Below, piece after piece: positions 45,911-57,200 of a stretch of DNA of 64,000 nucleotides (its first letter is position 1; the number at the start of each line of letters is the position of its first letter). Made by a program: the position numbers and the translations under genes. Source of the DNA: Chloranthus sessilifolius (Eukaryota > Streptophyta > Magnoliopsida > Chloranthales > Chloranthaceae); assembly GCA_021018995.1 (NCBI GenBank), contig CM037588.1:141109725-141173724 (forward strand), read 5' to 3'. The notes under the pieces were generated by a model. That model was not told the origin of the DNA. It searched no databases and saw only the letters and a program-made list of their open reading frames with translations.

Positions 45911-47736
45911 TGATCGTTTTAAAATAGTACCCTTGTAAGTGCACAAGTTCGATGAATGTGGGCGAGTACAAAGGTGTCGAACCCACAGGGAAACGTAAAA
46001 TTTAATTAATTTCTAAAAATATAAAAAGAACTTAAGGAAGTATCAAATGTAAGATTTATCTATGAGGAAGACTATCAACTACACAAAATGTGATTAATGA
46101 AATCTAAACAAAGTTTATGCATGAAAGATAATGATTAATCAAACAATGATGAAAAGATGATCAAGGAGTCCGCTAACCCTAGATTTACAATTTTCCTACC
46201 AACAATTAATCACATATTTTAATGTCAAATTATTTGCCATCATTTAACTATAAGAAAAATGATTCGATAAAAATATGACTGATAATCGACATGCACTATC
46301 CTAACACTATGGCACATTCAATCACGAAATGAATCATGTGAAAAGTATAACGCATCATAAGCACATAACCACAACAGAAAAAGCAATCATACAACATCCT
46401 ATATCGATTTAGGTGGAATAACTCGTTTATTATTGCTAATCACAAGGTCAACGACTATAAACGAGTATTCGATGATAACATAATATGCTCAAACTGAAAG
46501 TTGTATGATTCAATAATTATGATAAGGAATACAAATATTAACCATTATTTTACTATAAGTAAAATGATTCGAAAAGAATGTGATTATTGATTTGACATAC
46601 CCTATCTCAACACTATGACGCATTCAATCACGACATGAATCATGCGAAAGGCACAACATATCTCAAATGCGAAATCACAACATTAATAATCAATTGTATG
46701 ACATCCTACGGTTTATAAGATCAATCTAGGTGGAATGACTCTTTTATTATCATCGATAACCAAGATCGACGGCTATAAATGAGTATTCGACGATAAACAA
46801 TAGGCGGACAGTTAAAGTCATACGATTCAATATTTATAAAAAGCAATGATTGAATTGAAATAAATTAACTACTTATCTAGGGTTCGCTTCCTCCTTGAAT
46901 GAGTGGTTTTACCCGTTCATCTCCGATCCACACGCATGGCACAAATTCAAAACCATCATAAAAATGCTATTTGATTATCAAATACTCAGATATTTTAGGA
47001 AAAGATCTAAAACTGTACAAAGCTTTGATTCCTAATTACAAACTACTTATCAAAGGCTAAACTAAGCACTAAAAAAAATTAAGGAAAAAAACTAGGAAAA
47101 GACTAAGAAAATCTGTTAAAAAGAGGCCCCAAAAGAGGACCAAGAGGCTCTCTAAAACCCTAAACATTGTTTTGTTCATATAGGGCCCAGACTAAAAACC
47201 TTCCATAAACAAGTCAATCGATTGAATCTTGGGATTCAATCGATTCAATTCAAAATCTGAATTTTGGTGCAGAATCATTTGAATTTGAAATAAATCTTTT
47301 GATTTTAGGAAATCAATCAATTTGAATTTAAATTCGAATTTGAGAGGGAAATAATTGTCATTCAACTCAATCGATTGATTTCTGAAATTTAATCGATTGA
47401 TTTTAAATTCAGATTTTGGGCGATAGAACAGTTATCATAACCTCAATCGATTAATTTTCATAATTCAATTGATTGAGTTTGACCTGTGACATTTCTAATT
47501 CTCTTAGCAATGGATGGATCAATCAGTTCTTTTTGCGGGTTTTGGTGCTTCTGTTGGCTTTATGGTTCAATGCTCCCATGTTGTCCTTAATTATGCTCTT
47601 TTATGATTTTGTACGATCCAACAGACAAAAATACCTGAAACCACTAAAACTACACAACAATCGTTAAAATGCCTTCATTGGATGGCCAAATATTGATATT
47701 AAGGTACGAAATATAGTTATATTTCGGTATAGATCA
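45911..47736 (-). repeat. 5' LTR of the tRNA-Asp-PBS element
   Basis: TGATCTATAC (at 47736, minus strand) to ...CGATCA (45911), about 1.83 kb. It contains two tandem copies of about 305 bp (46240-46850) and a CAATCGATTG word array (47211-47470). Only its terminal 130 bp match the left LTR at 19783. Confidence 0.7.
46240..46850. repeat. Tandem duplication of about 305 bp in the LTR
   Basis: ACTATAAGAAAAATGATTCG at 46247 is matched by ACTATAAGTAAAATGATTCG at 46552. The co-linear words CACTATG, GCATTCAATCACGA, GGTGGAAT and GAGTATTCGA follow in both. Divergence by eye is 15-20 percent, so the duplication is old. Confidence 0.85.
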
Positions 47737-47741
47737 ACAGT

Positions 47742-48240
47742 AAGAAGCAGGTTGTATATAATTATATGCATGATCTCCTGCACCTTTGGTACGATGACAA
47801 TGGGAATATGAGAGACCACTTATTGAAGTTATCTCAAATCTTTTTAGGTATTAAAGAACACGGGCTTAACATAGATGAAGAGTTGATAGTCTACATTGGG
47901 GTTGCTTCCCTCCCTAAGGCTTTAGACATTTTTAAGGTGAATTATAATTTGTAAGATCAGAACAGGGACTTGAACAAGTTAAATCAGATGTGTGCCATTG
48001 AAGAAAAGAGGTTTAAAGGCGAGCGACATGATTCTGCTCATTTAGGGACTTCCAACTTCAGCAAAAAGAATTTTAAGAGAAAGGAAATCAGGCACAACAA
48101 AAATTTTAGAATAAGGGTAAAGGCAAGGGCCAAACTTTTAGAAAGGCAACACGTCCTCAGGGTCAGTCTGAAAGCGTAAGCGGTTGCTGGTCTTGCAGCA
48201 AAGAAGGTCACTTCAAGAGCAAATATGTAAATTATAAGAA
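47742..48240 (+). pseudogene. Copia Gag, C-terminal part with zinc knuckle
   Basis: YNYMHDLLHLWYDDNGNMR, then DHLLKLSQIFLGIKEHGLN and LNQMCAIEEKRFKGERHDS are copia Gag text. Stops occur at 47953-47955 and 48177-48179. A knuckle CWSCSKEGHFKSKY follows at 48187-48228; its last Cys has become Tyr. Continues the block at 19430-19777. Confidence 0.78.
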
Positions 48241-49580
48241 GTGACTAGCGAAGCAGTCTGAAGGTGCTAAGAAGCAGGAGAAGACCCAAACAGGAGGATA
48301 AATTATTCCTTGGGAACGACCAGGCGATGCAGGTGAAAAGCGTCGACACATGCAATTAGTTTTGAACTCTGGACATACTCTGACTTTACATGGGACATAT
48401 TTTATTCCCTCTTTTAGGAAGAACATTATTTCGTTACCTAGACTTGCAGACTATAGTTATATTTTTACTTTTAGCAGTATGAGTTTAGATATGTCTTTTG
48501 ATGGTTGTGTGGTTGGTCGTAGCATTTTAGTTGATGGCTTATATTTGTTACCTATTGATTCTTCTCACACCATTGCGTTGGTTGCTAAGACTTCGAACTC
48601 GACACTGTTCGGGTCAAAGAGCTCTTTGCTTAGAGATGATTCTGCAGTCTTATGGTATAGGAGGTTAGGTCATACATGAAAGAAAATACTAGAATCGTTA
48701 GTAAGATCTAGTATTATTAGACCATTGAATTTCACCGATTTTAAAAATGGTGTGGATTGTATGAAAGGTCAAACTTCCAAACTTAGGAAGTTCTCTGCCT
48801 CTCGGGCCACCGAGGTTTTATAATTGATACATACTAATATTTGTGGGCCTTTTCCGGTTGCTGTTAGTGGCGGCAAAAGATATTTTATTACCTTTATTGA
48901 TGAGTGCTCTAGATAGACATACATATTCTTATTAGATACGAAATATCAAGCTTTAGAGGTCTTCAAGACCTATCAGTTGGAAGTAGAAAATTAATTTGGG
49001 AAGAAGATAAAGATTGTGTGTTTAGATAGAGGAGGAGAATATTTCGATAGAATAGGCTCTGATGGTGTTAATCATGAACCATTCATGGAGTACTTATAGA
49101 CTTAATGCATTATTCCACAATATACTTCTCCTGACACTCCACAGCAGAATGATGTTTAAGAAAGGAGAAATCATACTTATTGGGAGGCTATTTGTGGCAT
49201 ACTTAGTCACTCTACACTTAAAAAAGATATTTTTGGTGAAGCCTTAAAGATAGTAGTTTACATTTTCAACAGGGTTCCTTGCAGACTGTACTGGAGACTC
49301 TTTATAAGAGATGGACAATTAAGGATCCAAAACTCGGGCATTTACATATATGGGGTTGTGAAGTTGAAGCTAAGTTTTATAATCCCAATATTAAGAAGTT
49401 GGATCTTCACACAGTTAGTTATTATTTTATTCGTTATAGACATCAATCTAGAACTTAGAGATTTTATTATCCTGAAAGAGTCATTGATATTATTGAGACC
49501 CATATAGCTAACTTTCTGGAGAATGGCGAATCCAATAGGAGTTCGCATAAGAATAATATAATTTTTATTGAGAACTTTGA
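48241..49580 (+). pseudogene. Copia pre-integrase and integrase
   Basis: HLTLHGTYFIPSF-type pre-integrase text (48350-48679) leads to LWYRRLGHT, then DCMKGQTSKLRKFSASRATE, the zinc-finger end. Core: HTNICGPFPVAVSGGKRYF, CLDRGGEYFD, and PQYTSPDTPQQNDV, after which the Glu position is a stop. The first Asp (HTDICGP) is Asn. More than eight stops. Dead. Confidence 0.82.
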
Positions 49581-49639
49581 ATTTGACTTTATGCCTTTAT
49601 TTGGTAGTAATGCTTTTCTTCCTACACCACTTGATCTCA

Positions 49640-50344
49640 TAGATATTGAAACTTTGATTCAGATGAATCCAGTGACGGCTCTAATTGAAGAAGAATGTCC
49701 TATTCCACCTCATGTTTCACTAGTATCACTGGCTCAATTCTGAAGATCTGAGCACTAGCGTAAACATACTATTCCTGATTTCTACGAGGTGTATGCACAA
49801 GAGGCTCAGTTTAAGGGTATTGATCTTGATGATCCATTGACTTTTCAGCAGACTATTGGTAGCAATGAATCCTCACACTGGCAGAAGGCCATGAGAGAGG
49901 AGTTATTGTCCATAAAAAAGAATAATATTTGAGACTTCGTAAATTTGCAAGAGGATCGCAAGGCAGTTGAATGCAAATGAGTTTGTAAAAGAGACTCTAA
50001 TGACAATATTGAAAGATTCAAGGTGAGACTTGTCATGAAGGGTTTTAAATAGAAGGAAGATTGACTATGATGAGACCTACTCTCCAATCTGTTATAAGGA
50101 TTCATTATGGATAGTGATGACTTTAGTTGCACATTATGATATTGAATTATATCAAATGGACGTGAAGATTGCTTTTCTAAATGAAGACCTTATAGAAGAG
50201 ACTTAAACAAACATCTAGATAGTGGTATTTGAAATTCAATGAGGTTATCACTACTTATGAGTGTAAGGAAATATTATTAGAAATAGTACCAGCAAATTTA
50301 TGATTCCGATTCTCTAAATGGATAACATATTACTTGTAAGTAAC
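49640..50344 (+). pseudogene. Copia RT, N-terminal and palm part
   Basis: SHWQKAMREELLSIKKNNI, a TGA for Trp, DFVNLQEDRKAVECK, then ERFKVRLVMKGFK and YQMDVKIAFLNED. The catalytic YVDDILL appears as a MDNILLVS variant at about 50318-50344, so the Asp pair is reduced. The frame stops at 50344, where the CACTA-ended insertion begins. Confidence 0.8.
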
Positions 50345-50500
50345 TGCCATAACAAAATTATCAAACTTCTTCCACCAAATCTCTTATCTCGATATCCTAT
50401 TCTCAGTTATCTCCTTCTCATTTCTCTCTTTTTTTCTTTGTAAAAAATTAGGCTTAGGGTTTCCACCAATGCAAAAAACCCGTCTTTTCAATAATAATTA

Positions 50501-50815
50501 ATGGCTGAAGAGAAGAGAGGGGCATCTCTTCTTAAAGGTCAAGCCATTATGATTCCATTCTCCATGGCGTCATCTCCCTTAGTGCAACTCGTATCATCCC
50601 CTCTTCCATCACTGTCTGATCCCACCATAGATGACATGGCCGCCATGTCATGGCATGGCACCGAAACATCCAATACCTCCTCAACATCTCCGCCATCGGC
50701 TGCGCCTACTGCATCTTGATTTTCATTTTCCTCAAGCTCTGCAGCGATCACCGCATGCCATGCCTTGCTGCGCTCGCCGCGAAGATCCTCGCCGTGTGGC
50801 ACGCTAACACTTCCT
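50501..50815 (+). pseudogene. Captured gene fragment, OSCA4.1/CSC1-like N-terminus
   Basis: After a UTR-like leader with TTAGGGTTTCC, an ATG at 50501 opens MAEEKRGASLLKGQ. At about 50670 a one-base shift moves to a frame that reads [20 protein letters not shown], then [14 protein letters not shown] and [10 protein letters not shown]. This resembles the first transmembrane helix and loop of plant CSC1-like (OSCA4.1, ERD4-related) channel proteins. The fragment ends after AVWHA with no further homology. Most likely a transduplicated host exon inside the CACTA element. Identity is from memory of the family and should be tested. Confidence 0.5.
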
Positions 50816-53335
50816 CTTGTCTCATTTTAGGGTTTAATTTACAGCTTTCTTTATTTTATGAATTAAGGTTTAATTGTGATTTTTTCTTACATTGTAGTTG
50901 TTATCTCTGTCTCAGGCTTTAATTTACAATTTTTTTATTAATGAAATAGGGTTTAATGTATGGTTTTTTCTTTCATTGTAGATATAATCTTTGTATTTCT
51001 CATCTTTTCTCTTCTTAGGGTTTTGATTTTAGTCGTTGTTGGTTGTTCGCCACGTGAAGAAATCTCATCCTCGCTAAGGAGATAGAAGAGGAATAAGAAA
51101 CGATATTCATCAAGAAAGCCATTAGACTTCTTCTAGCAAGATCAAAGGCAAGATTGCTTTATTAATCCATATGTAAATTCTATAAATTCATTCTTTTTTT
51201 TACCTTGAAGGCCCATGTACGAATTATCTCTACTTTCCTTGATGTTATAAATAAGAATAGTTTCAATGTTATGATTCATGTATTTGATATGAGGCATGAT
51301 TGAGATTTCATTTTGATGCACATAATGTGTTTGATGTTTGGTGTAGAAGAAGGAATGCAGACCATTTCCATGCAGTTTTAAATTTTAATTGAGTTGATGA
51401 CAAAATTATTGAGTTGATGTTTGAAGAAGTGTTTGATTGGGTATTTTAATACATCATAAGGATTAATAGTTTAATCTACTGTAGATGGGTATATTGTGTG
51501 TCTGGAGTCGAATTTTCTTCATGATTTTTTTGTATTTTTAGACTTTTTAGGGGCAGGGCACTACAAACCCATTGCTTTCTGAGCAAAAAAAGGTTACAAA
51601 TTATGCACTTGCTTGTGCTCAAACTTTCATTTTGACATGTCTACATGAATAAGATTTCTGTTGTTTATGCTTGCAACAGAGTATTCCATCCTACTCTCAT
51701 ATTTGTGCTGTGGAAATTATTTCCCCTTCTGTTGTTCAAATATTTATATTTGAATTGTGTCTTCATGATACTGAAATGATCACGTCTTTGCCCAATGGGT
51801 TCAAATGGGTCACCTCAACACCATGGGTGAGGTTTGGGTTCAGATTTCCGACCTGCTAGGTCGAGCCAAAAAATATGAATCGTTTATAAAACAGGTTGGG
51901 TTTCAGATGAGGTTTCTTGGTCTAAAGCTAACCTGTACTAGATCGAACCCATTTGCACCCCTACTTTGAGATCAGCTGATCCGATCCGCCTATCGTGATT
52001 GGTTTTGATCCATCCGCCTATCTCTGGAATTCGTTCTTTGAAATGCGGTGACTGGGTCTGATTTTTCTTTCAATTTGAGGTTGGACCCCAATGTAAAGGT
52101 GGAGCAAGAGAGGGAAGTAGGAGATTGACCCATTACAACCACATAACATAACACTGTACAAATACACTAACAACACCAACAATCCTTGTTATTTCTGTTC
52201 TCTGTCTCATCCTATCTAATTCCCATAGAATTAATTGGGCGTAAACGACATCATAAGGTTATCAAATTTATGAAGCAATAACTTTACCATTTTAAAAAAT
52301 GTTTATGAAGCAGCTTTTTGCTGTCGAGTCCTTTATGACTTACATATTTCTAAGGGCCCTGACATCGGTGAAAATTTACTTTTGACAGTATTTGAGGGCA
52401 TAGCATAGACAGCGCTTAATTACCATCATTACCTTTTGATGCCGATGAGGAGTGTCAATCTCATTCCAAAAAGTTGACCAACATAAATTAAAATGTAGAT
52501 TTATTGACTAAGAGATGTAATGCTTGTCTAGTATCTGAAAGTTTGAATATTTGATCTAAAGATTATGTCTGCATTTGGGATGATTGTCTGAAAATCATTT
52601 TCTTTTAACTATTTTATATTTGTAAGTAATTGGCTTTGGCTTTCTGTATCATGCCTATATTTCTAGGAAGATGAAGTAAAAAAGGAGAGGTGGAAGCTGA
52701 CAAAGATCGAATAGAGAGTATATGGCTCAGTTAGATGTTGAGAGAGCATGCATGCTTGCCCAAGGGAGGAACCATTTGCACAATAAGTCCAAACATAAGC
52801 AGGGTAGATATAGAAATATAAAAGTTTCTTATTGTGCACTGTTTGGATTATTTTTTTTGGATCATCATTCAAATATTCATAATATTCTTTTGTCAAGTTT
52901 ACCCAGGCTGTGCTAAAGTCAATGATTTTAGAAAAGATCTTGAGTTTGAATTTGATGATTAGAGAGTTAACTCGGATGACTTCCAATTTGATCAATGAGT
53001 TTTGAGCATTGGTTTCTGTTGCTTATAATCTAAATATCTTTTTTCTAACTAGAAGACATGCCAATGCAGAGAGAAAGGAAAAGGATATCAAAAAAAGGAA
53101 CAACAAAAAGAGAAAAGTTCGTTCAGCTCCTAATGCAGGAATTATGCTTCTTTACTACCTAAGCAATGCTATTGTTTCATGCATATTTTCTTCTGTTCTT
53201 GGAGTTATTTGATCCATACTCATATTAGGAAGTTTTCTCAAATGATAAACTTGTTTTGACCTTGAACTTTGGTAGCTTGGCTTACTTCTCTGATTCCGTA
53301 CAACATGGTCCATGATGTTTCCATCATAATGATAA
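50816..53335. other. Intron-like sequence with exon-like islands
   Basis: T-rich, intron-like sequence. Possible exons after AG acceptors: 51680-51780 (SIPSYSHICAVEIISPSVVQ), 52667-52735, 52906-52995 (YPGCAKVNDFRKDLEFEFDD) and 53053-53140 (basic, KKRNNKKRKVRSAPNAG). I do not recognise the gene. A stretch at 51790-51960 is a diverged repeat with ACCCATTTGCACCCCTA. Could be further captured pieces. Confidence 0.35.
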
Positions 53336-53340
53336 AAATA

Positions 53341-53788
53341 GGGGATCCACTCCCCTGACCGTCATTTAAACACCAAATGGTGTTTAAATGATCTTACACC
53401 ATTTATTGGCTTAGGATCTTGGAAATCCAAACCTTCAAAGCGATATATTATCAATTGAAGGGCTATGGGTCCAAAAATCACACTTTTTGGGAGATTTGAA
53501 CTATCCAATCTGTGCACTCTAATACCAACAATGGTTCTTAATTTTGATGGCTGTAGTGAAAGTTCATCGATCAGATTGTTTACATCCATTTAGACGCGTG
53601 ATCCATTGGCTAGGACATGTTCCAACGATGGATTGCCACTTGGGCAATTTAGATTGATCATAAATGTGTGCCACAGGGTACAATGATGAATCACACTTCA
53701 ATGGAGTGAGATAAAAAGTGACATTTTAGTGATGTAAGATCATTGAAACAACATTTGGTGTTTAAATGTTGGCTAGGAGCCATTATCC
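53341..53788. mobile_element. MITE with long terminal inverted repeats
   Basis: The left end holds CATTTAAACACCAAAT followed by GGTGTTTAAATGATCTTACA (about 53366-53398). Its inverted match, TGTAAGATCATTGAAACAAC then ATTTGGTGTTTAAATG, is at 53734-53769. The inverted repeats extend about 60 bp. About 450 bp in all, no coding. TSD not resolved; possibly Mutator-like from TIR length. Confidence 0.7.
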
Positions 53789-53938
53789 TTGCAAATAAAT
53801 TATGTTTGCATGATTCCTTCACTCTTTAATGATAAAAACGAGTTGAATTGGATGCATATGATAAAGATGAGTTGCAGTCATGATGTGAAGGTTTGTAACA
53901 ATTTTTAAGAGATTTTATATTATGATTTTGATATGTTT

Positions 53939-53955
53939 ACTGAGATTGTATGATT
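53939..53955. repeat. LINE target-site duplication, left copy
   Basis: ACTGAGATTGTATGATT, 17 bp, directly followed by the LINE poly(T) on the plus strand. Exact match at 57952-57968. Confidence 0.95.
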
Positions 53956-54147
53956 TTTTTTTTATCATTAACAAACGATTGCATGAGAAAAACCAGGGAG
54001 AAGCTAGAAAAGAAATGCAAGCATCCAAAAAAAACAAAACAGAAACAACATGGCTAACCCCTAGCCAAGGGAAGAAAAAGAGCAAGGTAAAAGGGCAAGG
54101 CAAAAAGAGAACAAGCCCAACATCCCAGCCCAGATCAAACCGCGACT

Positions 54148-54152
54148 GAACC
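54148..54152. repeat. Solo LTR target-site duplication (GAACC)
   Basis: GAACC here and at 56639-56643, directly abutting TGTAAC and TACA. Confidence 0.92.
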
Positions 54153-56638
54153 TGTAACAACCCGGATTTCGGCACCCCGAAACCCATGCCATCAGCACGA
54201 TCATCTTGACCGTGCCCCTTAGCTATGCACGGAACATTGGTATATCAAACAATGAACTGCACTGAAATAATGAATAAAGTAGCGGAATTAAATTATCATT
54301 TAAATATTTCTCAAAAGACAGTTCTACCTTCATGCCTCTGCATGAATGGAGAACCGATCCGAACCATCGATGATCGCTGATCATAAATGATGGTTCGCCC
54401 CAAAAGAATAATCTCATGACTTAATTACATTGTTTAATGAAAATAAGGCTTGACATACCAAGCCGCACAAAACACGCTCACAAAAACTCTCAAAGCTGCA
54501 CAACGGAGTCCTCTAGAAGAAGTCCTCAGGAGGTGGCTCCAACTCGTCTCCAGGTGTCGGGTCTGACTCACCAGGGTCAACGTCCCCTGAAGCCTCGGTA
54601 GCTGCTAATAGTGGACCTGCGACGTATAGTCTAAAGGGTGAGCTACATCCTAGCTCAATAGGGAACAGAACACAATTGAACATATAAATTACAACTCACA
54701 TATATTCCATGATATGCCATGCATGATGTGTCTATGCAATTACTAATGAAAAATAGTTGAAAAGAATCATATTTTACTGGTAGTTTACTCATGTCTTTTG
54801 ATTATTCATGAATGACGCTGAATAGGCCTAAAGCAAAACTTAACCTTTCAACTTAAGTAATCCCCGAGCAATATAGCATCGAGCCCCGATGAGATACCCA
54901 TCATCGTCATCTATATAGACAGTTTTAAACGTATTCCCTGAGAATACAATTAGTACCCAAGCCCCTTTCCCCTGAGGATCGGTGGCGGGGTTTCACTTAT
55001 CTCAACTCAACACCCCTGGGGTGTGCTTACTGTATACGGATAAGCCTCCGCACTGGCCTACGGTTTTGCCGCCGTATCAATCACAGATATCCTGCCGTGC
55101 TAGTCGTGGGTATCCCGCCACGTCGGTGGGGTACCCTATCAAACCTCAAATAACAAAAATATCAGGTGCTTTACATATAGTTATTCACCGTGTAAGTGTG
55201 CTATCTTATATCCGTTAGGCCTTATCAGACATAATTCAATCTTGGATACATCCCTGGGATGTATCCATTCACTTGCATCACACCTGATGCTCTTATTTCT
55301 TTACTTCCTCATCCCCTGGGGATGGCTCATTATGATTACTCTTTTAGATGTCACACACGCACACTTTTCACAAACTCTTAAGAAACAAAAACAGTTTGAA
55401 TTGAATTCTATATTACTACATACATGCTCTTGCAAAATAAAGTACATGTTCAAGCTGTTCCCTACCTCAAGTCTCTGTTTGATCATGCATCAAGGTCCCA
55501 TGTGGCTCCTTGTGCCCAAGTTCACACGTACCACCTATGGTACCACATAACATATGAAATACATCACTAAAGATGTAACCAAGAAGGTCCAAGACCCTCA
55601 AAGAATCTTAAAGTCAAACTCAAAAGTCAACAAAAACTGGCACAGTCGATTAATCGAACTCCAAAATCGATTAATCGAAATTCAAAATCGATTAATCGAG
55701 ATTCCCATTCGATTAATCGAATCCCAATTCGATTAATCGAAATTCTCCACTCTATCCATTCGATTCTCAATTCGAGTAATCGAATTCCCAAAATTGATTA
55801 ATCGATCCCAAATCGATTAATCAAAATTCTAAATCGATTAATCGAAATCCCATTTCGATTAGTCGATTTCTCCAAGTCCTTTTTCTTCCCTCCTGGAGTT
55901 CCTTTGGAGGTTCGAAATGATTAATCGATACCAAAATCGATTAATCGAAAATCAAAATCGATTCGATTAATCGATTAATCAAATCGTCTTTGACTTTTCA
56001 ACTTCTTGGCTAAAATCGTTTAATCGAATCTCACTTTCGATTAATCGAAATGGTCAGATTCAGCCCCCTTTTGGCTGTTCTTCCCAATCTTTTTCCAAAT
56101 GATTTTTCTTTCTTTTCTAAGCCATTATCCTATGATTTTAGCTATTTCTAACTACGATTAAACCCTTCAATCTATGCATTTAATTTACAAGAATTTTACT
56201 TTCAATCAATCTCCAATTGATTAGGTCAAGTGGTTGGAAAGGCTAGGGTTTCCAGCTTTGCTTCTAGTGGATCCCTTGTGTCAAATCAGCCTTTTAAATG
56301 CTTGAATCCCCCTTCCAAACACTCACAATAACTCCTTGCTTAACCACCTTCTTTACTCCTCTCTCTCTTCTTTACTTCTCTCTCAACAACCAAAACCTCT
56401 ATTTTAGGGTTCTTAAACCCTTTTATCTCTCCTCTAGTTTGTGTGTTGAGCACATGCACCGTAATAGGTGTATGTGACTTCAGATTTACATCACACTCCA
56501 CATACTCACTCAAATTTTCACATCTCATCCGTTCATCGCACCCTATGCCAACTATTGAACTCCTATTTGGTCAAACCTATGACCAGTTGGGCACGGATCC
56601 CGAGGTCATTGTTTAACGTGAATTTTCAGGATAGTACA
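54153..56638 (-). repeat. Solo LTR of a Tekay-like element
   Basis: 2486 bp, TGTACTATCC (minus, at 56638) to ...GGTTGTTACA (54153), with a perfect 5-bp TSD and no internal region: a solo LTR from intra-element recombination. The last 100 bp and a GATATCC-x-GCCGTG motif are shared with the LTR at 5024-7690. It carries a CGATTAATCG word array at 55645-56050. Confidence 0.92.
55645..56050. repeat. CGATTAATCG palindromic word array in the solo LTR
   Basis: About ten exact CGATTAATCG decamers plus variants, separated by AAATTC-type links, 1.5-1.9 kb from the LTR 3' end. Plus-strand frames such as RLIEIQNRLIEI are translations of the array. Confidence 0.92.
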
Positions 56639-56666
56639 GAACCTACACTAACCTCCCATACAAAAC

Positions 56667-57200
56667 TCAATACCTCCTGCCCCAGCGGCACATTGTGTCC
56701 TTGATGAGATTTAGTAAGGAACCAATCAGGCGTCGTTTGCGATTGAAGATCCTAGCATTTCTCTCTAGCCATAAGTTCCATACCACTGCATACATTCCCA
56801 CTCTCCAAAAAGCTCCCATGCGACCTTCCCACTTCAACCCACGCCAAGAGAGAATAAACTCAGGGAGGGTCTTAGAGGCCACCCAATTGAGATTAAAAGA
56901 CCTGAAAACGGTGCCCCAAACTTGGGAAGCAACCCCACAATGGATCAGCAGATGGGGGATCGATTCCTCTTGCATAAGACACATTGGGCATCGATTCGAA
57001 ACGTCTTTGCCATGAACAATCAGCTGGTCTAGCGTAAGGATGCGCCCTCTAACTGCCATACAAACAAAGAATTTGACTTTAGGGGGGATCGGCGCCTTCC
57101 AAATAAAGTCCCACTTGACTTTGGTAGGAGGCCTGGCCATGAGAGTTCAGTAGAAAGATTTCACCGAGAAGACTTCTATCTTGCAGGCCACCCACAGTCT
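56667..57200 (-). pseudogene. LINE ORF2 C-terminus with zinc-binding RT domain (zf-RVT)
   Basis: A frame of 157 codons (56667-57140) reads VKWDFIWKAPIPPKVKFFVC, then RGRILTLDQLIVHGKDVSNR and the zinc motif CPMCLMQEESIPHLLIHC (C-x2-C...H-x4-HC), ending FNRKRRLIGSLLNLIKDTMC. This is the zinc-binding domain that follows RT in plant L1-type ORF2. The tail is intact; the upstream RT was lost by 5' truncation. Confidence 0.9.

Larger units (their letters stand above)
19783..47736 (-). mobile_element. LTR element with tRNA-Asp-like PBS (Athila-like), inserted in copia gag
   Basis: Ends are TGATCG at 19783 and ...AGATCA at 47736, flanked by GCAGT (19778-19782) and ACAGT (47737-47741), a TSD with one mismatch. 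The right LTR (45911-47736) is followed inward, on the minus strand, by a tRNA-Asp-type primer site, so the element reads leftward. Internal sequence survives only at 44703-45910; the rest is displaced or lost. No Gag or Pol domain of its own was recognised, so the Athila label rests on the PBS alone. Confidence 0.6.

Noticed and set aside
51558..51570. CACTACAAACCC as the left end of the CACTA insertion
   Set aside because: It lies 1.2 kb inside the interval, lacks subterminal repeats, and the copia frame shows the break at 50344.
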